Assembly: GCA_002320455.1 (NCBI GenBank)
Contig: DCKU01000192.1
Location: 1 to 5,018, forward strand
Source: Salinisphaera sp. UBA1666
GTDB lineage: Bacteria; Pseudomonadota; Gammaproteobacteria; Nevskiales; Salinisphaeraceae
Direction: 5' to 3'
DNA: 5,018 nt
Shown here: piece after piece, positions 1-5,018 of the stretch
Position numbering within the stretch: the stretch's first letter is position 1
Layout: each line of letters starts with the position of its first letter
Notes under the pieces: model-generated
Told to the model about the DNA's origin: nothing
Databases searched by the model: none
Seen by the model: only the letters and a program-made list of their open reading frames with translations
Translations under genes and position numbers: made by a program

Positions 1-71
1 GCCTTGACCGTGGCTCGCCACGCTCGGCGGATCGCGCCTTGCCTGACACGCCCGGCGCGGGCAATGCGACG
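1..71. other. Non-coding 3' flank of psd at the window edge
   Basis: No open reading frame in this stretch has recognisable protein content. It holds small GC-rich inverted repeats: CGTGG-CTCG-CCACG at 10 ± 1 to 22, and GCCCG-GCG-CGGGC at 50-62, the latter about ten bases beyond the psd stop codon. Neither is followed by a T-tract on the psd-sense strand, so they do not qualify as standard intrinsic terminators. The neighbour to the left lies outside the window. Confidence 0.5.
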
Positions 72-86
72 TCATATCTTATGACG
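50..86 (-). terminator. Tandem hairpins at the psd 3' end (possible terminator or 3' stabiliser)
   Basis: Two inverted repeats sit at the end of psd. The first, CGTCATA-TCT-TATGACG at 70-86, is a perfect 7-bp stem with a 3-base loop that spans the psd stop codon. The second, GCCCG-GCG-CGGGC at 50-62, lies just downstream. Reading in the psd direction, no run of T follows either stem. A Rho-independent terminator is therefore not well supported; the hairpins could stabilise the mRNA 3' end or be chance. Confidence 0.25.
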
Positions 87-974
87 ACACGCCCTAGACG
101 CCAATCGCCGGCCGAGCGTCTCGTTCAGCCGGACCGACATCCCCGTTGCCAGCCCGTCGGCGAACTCGATCGCATCCCGCCCGAACACCACGATCGCGCT
201 GGAGCCCAGGCAGAAATGCCCCATTTCGTCGCCGCGCGCATAGGCCGGCGTGTCGGCGTCAAACGTGCGAGCGCGCGGCGATTTGCGATGCGGTGGGCAG
301 ATGCGCCCGGTGGCGACGTCATGGATACCGCCGACGATAAATGCCCCAACCATCACGACGGCCATGGGCCCGGCCTCGGTCTCGAACAGGCTCACCAGGC
401 GCTCGTTGCGCGTAAAAAGCCGCGGCACAGCGCGCACACACCGCGGATTGACGCCGAATAGACGGCCCGGCACGTAGCGGGTATGCGTCAGGCGCCCGGC
501 CAGCGGCATGTGGACCCGGTGATAGTTGTGTGGCGCAAGATAGAGGGTGGCAAAGCGGCCGCCGGCAAAGCGCTTGGCCAGGTCGGCATCGTCCAAGAGC
601 TCGGCCAGGTCATAGGCCACACCCTTGGTCTGAAATACGCGTCCGTTGGCAATATCGCCAAACGCGCCAAGCTGGCCGTCGACCGGGCAGGCCAGCGCCG
701 TCGCGTCACCGGGGGCCGGGCGTGTGTCGGCGGCCAGCGCACGGGTGAAAAACGCGTTGAACGAGGGATAGGCCAGCGCGTCGGGCTCGGCGGCCTCTTG
801 CATATCGATGGCCGGGTACGCCTTCAGAAAACCGCGAATCAGCGTGTTTTTGAGTCTGGCCCGGCGTGATTCGGCCAGCGCGAAGGCGCCGTGCGAGATC
901 AGCCGCGTAGGCAGGCAGGCGAGCGCCCCGGCAAACAGCCGATCGGCCAGGCTGGCGTTCGAAAGATCAGACAT
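72..974 (-). CDS. psd: Phosphatidylserine decarboxylase proenzyme
   Basis: Catalyses decarboxylation of phosphatidylserine to phosphatidylethanolamine, the last step of PE synthesis, at the inner membrane. The 300-residue product has an amphipathic N-terminal region (about 8-50), consistent with membrane association, followed by the conserved Psd core. Visible landmarks are SFNAFFTR (71-78), the CPVDG aspartate (D99), YHRVHMP (151-157) with H152 and H155, and the self-cleavage motif LGSS (256-259). By homology to the E. coli Asp-His-Ser triad, D99, H155 and S258 should drive autoprocessing between G257 and S258. That would give a beta chain of about 257 residues and a short alpha chain of about 43 residues starting with the pyruvoyl group. 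E. coli Psd is slightly longer (322), mainly through a C-terminal tail missing here. The second serine replaces the Thr of the usual LGST. No clear Shine-Dalgarno precedes the ATG. It is divergent from prmB. Confidence 0.96.
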   Translation of the reverse strand: MSDLSNASLADRLFAGALACLPTRLISHGAFALAESRRARLKNTLIRGFLKAYPAIDMQEAAEPDALAYPSFNAFFTRALAADTRPAPGDATALACPVDGQLGAFGDIANGRVFQTKGVAYDLAELLDDADLAKRFAGGRFATLYLAPHNYHRVHMPLAGRLTHTRYVPGRLFGVNPRCVRAVPRLFTRNERLVSLFETEAGPMAVVMVGAFIVGGIHDVATGRICPPHRKSPRARTFDADTPAYARGDEMGHFCLGSSAIVVFGRDAIEFADGLATGMSVRLNETLGRRLASRACRHKI

Positions 975-1001
975 AGGCGCGTAGAGATTTAATCGGCGAT
1001 C

Positions 1002-1029
1002 AGTTTAGGCGAGCAGGCCGCAGGCGCAA
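1002..1029 (-). promoter_or_regulatory. Candidate sigma70-type promoter for psd
   Basis: On the minus strand a -35-like TTGCGC (1029-1024) is separated by 16 bases from a -10-like TAAACT (1007-1002), each matching four of six consensus positions. It would give a 5' leader of roughly 20 bases before the psd ATG at 974. This is a by-eye match in a region where weak matches are expected by chance. A sigmaE promoter, as known for E. coli psd, was not identified. Confidence 0.22.
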
Positions 1030-1034
1030 GCGCG

Positions 1035-1063
1035 TCGACGGTTACGTCGTTGGGCTATATCCT
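1035..1063 (+). promoter_or_regulatory. Candidate promoter for the prmB-aroC-TPR cluster, with an inverted repeat
   Basis: TCGACG (1035-1040) and TATCCT (1058-1063) lie 17 bases apart, each matching four of six sigma70 consensus positions, upstream of prmB. The inverted repeat CGACG-GTTA-CGTCG (1036-1049) overlaps the proposed -35 and the spacer. It could be an operator or a coincidence. The location is right for the only visible intergenic start site of the rightward cluster, but no element is strong. Confidence 0.25.
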
Positions 1064-1089
1064 ACGGGCTGATTCTGACAAGCGATGAT

Positions 1090-2034
1090 ATGCGCATGGC
1101 TGATGCAACCCATCGCGACGACGACGTGGCCACGTCGTTGACGCGAATAGTCGATTACATTCGTTGGGGGGCTACGCGCTTCGTGGCAGCCGATCTGTCA
1201 TATGGCCACGGCAGCGACAATGCCATCGACGAAGCGGCCCATCTCGTGCTCGATGCTTTGGGCCTTGATCATCATCTGCCGGACGCCTATCTGGAGTCGC
1301 AGCTCACCCCGCGCGAACGAGCGGCCGTCATCGCAGTCATCGAGCGGCGAATCGATACCCGCCTGCCGGCGCCTTATATCACCGGCAAGGCCTGGTTCGC
1401 CGGGATGGAATTCACTGTCGACGAGCGGGTCATCGTGCCGCGTTCGCCCATCGCCGAGCTGATCGAGACCGGCTTCCAGCCGTGGCTGGGGCATCGCGAG
1501 CCGTTGTCCATTCTGGATCTGTGTACCGGCGGCGGGGCGATCGCGATTGCCTGTGCGCATGCGTTTCCCGATGCGCAGGTCGTAGCGACCGACGCCAGCG
1601 ACGACGCCCTGGCGGTCGCCGAGCTCAACTGCGACAAGCACGATACCGGCCCCCAGGTCGAGCTGGTACGCGCCGATATCTATGACGGCCTGGCGCCGCA
1701 GCGCTTTGATCTGATCGTCACCAACCCGCCGTATGTGACCAAGGATGAATACTCGGGGCTGGATCCGGAATTCCAGCACGAGCCGGGCTTTGCCTTCCAC
1801 GGCGATGCCGACGACCTGGATCTAGTTGAAAAGATCCTGTTCGGCGCCCCGGCGTATCTGGCCGAAGACGGTTTGTTGATCATCGAGGTCGGGGCGTCGG
1901 CATATCTGCTGGAGGCCAAGTACCCGGATCTACCTGTCACCTGGATCGAACTCGAGCGCGGCGGCATGGGTGTCGGGGCGCTGGAGGCCGAGGATCTGGC
2001 GGCCTGGGTCGATGCACAGCGAGAGGCCGGTTAA
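1090..2034 (+). CDS. prmB: Ribosomal protein L3 N5-glutamine methyltransferase
   Basis: SAM-dependent methyltransferase that modifies a glutamine side chain of ribosomal protein L3 during 50S assembly in the cytoplasm. The 314-residue length is close to E. coli PrmB (310). An N-terminal helical domain (about 15-100) contains the YGHGSDNAIDEA segment (38-49) typical of PrmB. The hairpin motif VPRSPIAELI (116-125) separates PrmB from the release-factor enzyme PrmC, which has a PRPETE-like motif there. The Rossmann SAM-binding loop is LDLCTGGGAIAIA (142-154), and the catalytic NPPYV (212-216) binds the substrate glutamine amide. The loop reads GGGA rather than the GSGC of E. coli, which keeps the glycine pattern. 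The in-frame ATG at 1096 (residue 3) is an alternative start; neither has a strong Shine-Dalgarno. It is the first gene of a tight rightward cluster, one base before aroC. Confidence 0.94.
   Translation: MRMADATHRDDDVATSLTRIVDYIRWGATRFVAADLSYGHGSDNAIDEAAHLVLDALGLDHHLPDAYLESQLTPRERAAVIAVIERRIDTRLPAPYITGKAWFAGMEFTVDERVIVPRSPIAELIETGFQPWLGHREPLSILDLCTGGGAIAIACAHAFPDAQVVATDASDDALAVAELNCDKHDTGPQVELVRADIYDGLAPQRFDLIVTNPPYVTKDEYSGLDPEFQHEPGFAFHGDADDLDLVEKILFGAPAYLAEDGLLIIEVGASAYLLEAKYPDLPVTWIELERGGMGVGALEAEDLAAWVDAQREAG
2021..2026 (+). promoter_or_regulatory. Ribosome binding site fixing the aroC start
   Basis: GAGAGG inside the last codons of prmB lies 9 bases before the ATG at 2036. This supports that ATG over the upstream in-frame ATG at 1970, which would add 22 residues unlike any chorismate synthase N-terminus. 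It also suggests translational coupling with prmB, whose stop ends at 2034. Confidence 0.65.
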
Positions 2035-2035
2035 C

Positions 2036-3136
2036 ATGGCGGGCAATACCTGGGGCCAACATTTCACCGCCACCTCATTCGGCGAGTCCCACGGCGCGGC
2101 TATCGGCTGTGTGATCGACGGCTGCCCGCCGGGCGTCGAGGTGGACGAAGCGCTGTTGCAGGTCGATCTCGATCGGCGCAAGCCCGGCACCTCGCGCTAT
2201 GTCACCCAGCGCCGCGAAGCCGACGAGGCCCGTATCGTCTCGGGTGTATTCGAGGGCCGCACGACCGGCACGCCGATCGCGATCATCATCGAAAACACTG
2301 ATCAGCGCTCGCGCGACTACTCCAAGATCAAGGACGTGTTTCGGCCCAACCACGCCGACTATGCCTACAACCAGAAATACGGCTTTCGTGACTATCGCGG
2401 CGGCGGACGCTCCTCGGCCCGTGAAACGGCCGTGCGCGTGGCCGCCGGTGCCGTGGCACGCAAGCTGCTGGCGGATCGCTGGGGCATCGACATCACGGGC
2501 TTCGTTTCGCAGATCGGCACGCTCAAGTTGGATGCCCCCGAGCCGGCGGCCGCACGCACAAACCCGTTCTTCTGTGCCGATCCGTCGCGCATACCCGAGC
2601 TCGAGGACTATATCAACCAGATCCGACGCGACGGCGACTCGATCGGCGCGCGCGTCGAGGTCATGGCGCGTGGCGTGCCCGCCGGCTGGGGCGAGCCGGT
2701 TTTCGATCGCCTGGATGCGGATATCGCCAAGGCGCTGATGAGCATCAACGCGGTCAAGGGTGTTGAAATCGGTGACGGCTTCGACGTGGTGGCCATGCGC
2801 GGCTCCGAACATCGCGACGAAATGACGCCGGAGGGTTTCAAGACCAATCACTCCGGGGGTATCCAGGGCGGGATCTCGTCGGGCCAGACCATTCGCGCGA
2901 GCATGGCTTTAAAGCCCACCTCTAGCATCATCATCCCCGGCGATACCGTGACCACGTCCGGCCAAGCCACGCAGATGCACACCACGGGCCGTCATGACCC
3001 CTGCGTGGGGCTGCGCGCTACGCCGATCGCTGAAGCCATGCTGGCCATCACGCTGGTCGATCATGCGCTGCGTCATCGCGGCCAGAACGCCGACGTGGTG
3101 GCCGAGATGGCCGGATTGGCCGGCGAGATCGGCTAG
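2036..3136 (+). CDS. aroC: Chorismate synthase
   Basis: Converts 5-enolpyruvylshikimate 3-phosphate to chorismate, the seventh and last shikimate-pathway step, using reduced FMN without net redox change. It is a cytoplasmic homotetramer in the known family. The start at 2036 gives 366 residues, near the E. coli length (361), beginning MAGNTWGQHF as in other gammaproteobacterial enzymes. All three family signatures are visible: GESHGAAIGCVIDGCPPG (16-33), GRSSARETAVRVAAGAV (124-140) and GRHDPCVGLRATP (318-330). The conserved catalytic histidines are H19 and H106 (in RPNHADY). The FMN/substrate-binding stretch NHSGGIQGGISSG (271-283) and LKPTSSI (292-298) are intact. I see no insertion, truncation or frameshift. 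The gene follows prmB by one base and precedes the TPR gene by three, so co-transcription is likely. Confidence 0.97.
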   Translation: MAGNTWGQHFTATSFGESHGAAIGCVIDGCPPGVEVDEALLQVDLDRRKPGTSRYVTQRREADEARIVSGVFEGRTTGTPIAIIIENTDQRSRDYSKIKDVFRPNHADYAYNQKYGFRDYRGGGRSSARETAVRVAAGAVARKLLADRWGIDITGFVSQIGTLKLDAPEPAAARTNPFFCADPSRIPELEDYINQIRRDGDSIGARVEVMARGVPAGWGEPVFDRLDADIAKALMSINAVKGVEIGDGFDVVAMRGSEHRDEMTPEGFKTNHSGGIQGGISSGQTIRASMALKPTSSIIIPGDTVTTSGQATQMHTTGRHDPCVGLRATPIAEAMLAITLVDHALRHRGQNADVVAEMAGLAGEIG

Positions 3137-3139
3137 GCG

Positions 3140-4060
3140 ATGCGGCAGGCGGCCTGGCGTAGACGCATCATGCCGGCGAGCCGGCGTTTGTGCCTGCTCG
3201 GTGTGCTGGTGGGGTGTACCTCGCAGGCCGTCATCGCAGCCGACGTGTCGGCCGAGGACGTACAAGCCCAACGCACCGGCGGTGAAGCCGCCGCAACACT
3301 GCGACAAGCCAATGAGCGACTGGCAACGGTGCCAAACGATCCGCAGACGCGTTTCATGAAGGCCAGCGCGCTGGCCGACTTGGGGCGCGCCGATGAGGCT
3401 ATCGTCGTGTTGGACAAGCTCGCGGCGGCCTATCCACAGCGCGCCGACGTCGCCAACAATCTGGGTGTGCTGCTAGCCCGCGCGGGCCGCCTGAACGAGG
3501 CCCGCGAGCAGCTGGCTGATGCAGTACGGCACGCGCCGGTCGACGCCTCCGAATACGCCGAGATCCAGCGCAATCTGGGCGACGTTTATCTCGCTTTGGC
3601 CGGCCAAGCCTATGAGCGGGCCGGCAACACGGCGGCCGCTAGACGGCACGGGGTCTATCAACTTTTGCCAGTGTTGTCGCGCATCGATCAACCGCGCACG
3701 GCAGCGGACGCGCCCGGTGCCGCGGCCGATGAGCTACAGACCGCAGCCCGGGCCGTGCTGACGCGTCGTGCCAAGGGCCGGGCCGCTGGCGATCTGCAGG
3801 CTGTTCTGTCCACTTATAGCGAGCGCTACGAGCCGCCGGAGCCGCAGAGCCGCGCCGAGTGGCTGACCGGCCTGCGCGACGACCTGAAGACTGGCTCGCC
3901 CGGTCCGGCGCCGGCCATCGTGGATTTGAGCGCCACCTCAGACGGTGCGACGCGCATACAGGCGGACTACCGACAGGCTGACGACGCGCCGGAAGCCGCC
4001 AAGCACAGGGCGATCCTTGTCCGAGAAGACGGACAGTGGCGCATCGTCGCTGATCGTTAA
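3140..4060 (+). CDS. Exported TPR protein with C-terminal NTF2/Cds6-like domain
   Basis: I do not recognise a named gene. The 306-residue product starts with a basic n-region (RRR at 7-9, RR at 15-16) and a hydrophobic core (about 18-33). The segment LVGC (23-26) fits a lipobox with Cys26, while AVIA-AD (30-35) would suit signal peptidase I, so it is either a lipoprotein or a soluble periplasmic protein. Two TPR-like units lie at about 68-101 and 102-134, with a further helical pair at about 139-168. An Ala/Pro-rich linker (about 183-205) leads to a C-terminal domain (about 213-306) with LSTYSERYEP, a W at 241 and the ending GQWRIVADR. This resembles the NTF2-like domain of Cds6-type L,D-transpeptidase-associated proteins. 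A protein-protein interaction role in the envelope is inferred. ATG 3170 (residue 11) is an alternative start. It lies three bases after aroC and its stop overlaps that of the LysR gene. Confidence 0.85.
   Translation: MRQAAWRRRIMPASRRLCLLGVLVGCTSQAVIAADVSAEDVQAQRTGGEAAATLRQANERLATVPNDPQTRFMKASALADLGRADEAIVVLDKLAAAYPQRADVANNLGVLLARAGRLNEAREQLADAVRHAPVDASEYAEIQRNLGDVYLALAGQAYERAGNTAAARRHGVYQLLPVLSRIDQPRTAADAPGAAADELQTAARAVLTRRAKGRAAGDLQAVLSTYSERYEPPEPQSRAEWLTGLRDDLKTGSPGPAPAIVDLSATSDGATRIQADYRQADDAPEAAKHRAILVREDGQWRIVADR
3170..3187 (+). repeat. GC-rich hairpin over the alternative start of the TPR gene
   Basis: Bases 3170-3176 pair with 3181-3187 (one U-G wobble) around the tetraloop CGAG, giving a stable-looking 7-bp stem followed by TTTG. 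It contains the in-frame ATG at 3170 and lies 33 bases after the aroC stop. In RNA it would tend to hide the internal ATG, which favours ATG 3140. The following T-run is too short for a convincing terminator. Confidence 0.35.
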
Positions 4061-4944
4061 CGCATGGCGTGCTCGCGCTCTGCTTCCAGCCGATCCAGCA
4101 GGGCGCGTGCGGCGTTGGAAAGATGGCGCTGTGGATGCCGGACCACGCCCAACGTGCGTGATAGATCCAGATCGGCGACGTCGAGCTCGCAAAGCGCGTG
4201 TGGCATGGCCTTGGGCAGGATCGTCCAGCCCAGCCCTACGCCCGCCAGCATGCCCAGCGTTTCCAGCGAATGGCTGGTCATACGCGTCTGCGGTGCGCTG
4301 TTGTGTTTGGCAAACGCGTCGCTGAGTACCGCATGCGTATGACTCTCCGCCGGCGGAAGCACGGCCGGGTGGGCCGATAAGGTCGCGATATCCACGCCCC
4401 GCGAATGGTTCAAGACATGATCGGCGGCCACGTATATGCCCAGTGGGTCGTGCCAGATGGGCGTGGTGATCAGTTGAGGGTGATCAATACGCGGCAATGT
4501 GATCACGGCCAGCTCGCTGGTGCCGGCCACGACCCGCTCACAGGCCGCCTCGGAGTCTTCGAACACGATCTGCGGGTCGACCGCTGGGTAGGCGGCGATA
4601 TAGTCGCGCAGCACGCCAGGCATGCGGTGCATGGCCACGTGATGCGATAGCGCTATGGCCAGCTCACCGGAGACCCGCGCACTCAGGTTGGCCAGCGCAC
4701 GATCGCCGTCGGCCACCGCGGCCAACGTCTGACGCGCATGCGGCAGATATGCTCGGCCGGCCTCGGTCAGCGTTACGCCGCGGGCGAGCCGGTCGAGCAG
4801 GCGCGATCCGAGACGTGTCTCCAGCGCGGCCAGGCGTTTGCTGATGCCCGGCTGGCTGAGATGCAGCCGGGTGGCTGCTTCGTTGAACGAGCCGGTTTCG
4901 GCCACGACGACAAACGCTTGGACGGCATCAATACGCATGGGCAT
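4057..4944 (-). CDS. LysR-family transcriptional regulator
   Basis: A 295-residue DNA-binding regulator with the usual LysR length and layout. The N-terminal winged helix-turn-helix spans about 4-62, with FVVVAETGSFNEAATRLHLS (11-30) and QPGISKRLAALETRLG (31-46) forming the HTH and RLARGVTLTEAGRAYLP (52-68) the wing. A linker helix (about 66-92) leads to a periplasmic-binding-like effector domain (about 93-290). That domain contains SHHVAMHRMPGVLR (100-113), FEDSEAACERV (128-138), ELAVITLP (144-151) and GVGLGWTILP (235-244). From memory, these segments resemble a gammaproteobacterial subgroup encoded divergently from leuC, as near PA3122 of Pseudomonas aeruginosa; the effector is not deducible here. 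Met3 (4938) is an equally plausible start and is more typical of LysR proteins. No strong Shine-Dalgarno is visible. It converges with the TPR gene and probably regulates itself and the gene to its right. Confidence 0.93.
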   Translation of the reverse strand: MPMRIDAVQAFVVVAETGSFNEAATRLHLSQPGISKRLAALETRLGSRLLDRLARGVTLTEAGRAYLPHARQTLAAVADGDRALANLSARVSGELAIALSHHVAMHRMPGVLRDYIAAYPAVDPQIVFEDSEAACERVVAGTSELAVITLPRIDHPQLITTPIWHDPLGIYVAADHVLNHSRGVDIATLSAHPAVLPPAESHTHAVLSDAFAKHNSAPQTRMTSHSLETLGMLAGVGLGWTILPKAMPHALCELDVADLDLSRTLGVVRHPQRHLSNAARALLDRLEAEREHAMR

Positions 4945-5018
4945 AGTCTAGCCGCTAGGGCCTGTTGAGGTTTCATCCGAGCGCCGCGTTGGCGTCCGCA
5001 AATCGTGTCCTGCAAGGC
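4945..5018. promoter_or_regulatory. Upstream region of the LysR gene, probable divergent promoter region
   Basis: These 74 bases separate the LysR start from the window edge and contain no supported gene. LysR regulators usually bind such regions. Small dyads are visible: CTAG-CCG-CTAG at 4948-4958 and CGCC-GCGTT-GGCG at 4982-4994. Neither is a clear T-N11-A LysR box, and I could not assign -35/-10 elements on either strand with confidence. Confidence 0.3.

Noticed and set aside
39..461. 140-codon plus-strand open frame antisense to psd
   Set aside because: Its composition is dominated by Arg, Pro and Ala as expected from shadow frames, and it overlaps the conserved catalytic region of psd.
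1198..1800. 200-codon open frame opposite prmB
   Set aside because: It is antisense to a well-supported methyltransferase gene, with no domain and no plausible ribosome binding site.
1970..2035. 22-residue N-terminal extension of AroC from the ATG at 1970
   Set aside because: It overlaps the end of prmB, has no homology to chorismate synthase N-termini, and the ATG at 2036 has a good ribosome binding site.
2075..2851. Long open frame (258 codons) on the strand opposite aroC
   Set aside because: It lies entirely inside a confidently identified chorismate synthase gene. Its translation has no recognisable domain, and long antisense frames are common in GC-rich DNA.
3146..3175. Tat-type twin-arginine signal in the TPR protein (SRRLCLL)
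   Set aside because: Only the twin arginine and one Leu match the SRRxFLK pattern. The short hydrophobic core and the lipobox-like segment fit the Sec route better.
1..5018. Inverted GCCTTG / CAAGGC at the two window ends
   Set aside because: A six-base match at arbitrary window edges is expected by chance, and there is no transposase or other sign of a mobile element.

Overview
The window is GC-rich, densely coding DNA typical of a bacterial chromosome. Four of the five genes are readily recognised by family and one is a less characterised envelope protein. Protein sequences and gene order (psd, prmB-aroC, a LysR regulator) point to a gammaproteobacterium. A halophilic or marine lineage such as Salinisphaera is my guess from composition and gene order, not something the sequence proves. 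I see no mobile element, CRISPR array, tRNA or rRNA.

Layout: bases 1-71 are non-coding 3' flank with two or three small hairpins. Bases 72-974 (minus) encode phosphatidylserine decarboxylase (psd). A 115-base divergent intergenic region (975-1089) holds weak candidate promoters for psd and for the rightward cluster. The rightward cluster is prmB (1090-2034), aroC (2036-3136) and a secreted TPR protein (3140-4060), with gaps of 1 and 3 bases, so it probably forms one transcription unit. It runs head-on into a LysR-type regulator gene (4057-4944, minus), and the two stop codons overlap in the palindrome TTAA. Bases 4945-5018 are the upstream region of the LysR gene and probably a divergent promoter for a gene beyond the window.

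The genes are mainly housekeeping. Psd makes phosphatidylethanolamine in the inner membrane. PrmB methylates ribosomal protein L3. AroC makes chorismate, the branch point to aromatic amino acids, folate and quinones. The TPR protein is probably exported or lipid-anchored and carries a C-terminal NTF2/Cds6-like domain. The LysR protein resembles, from memory, a subgroup found divergent to leuC in gammaproteobacteria, so leucine biosynthesis genes may lie just to the right. No clearly novel system is visible. The points most worth checking are the TPR/NTF2-like protein, its ambiguous start and export signal, and the LysR/leuC prediction.
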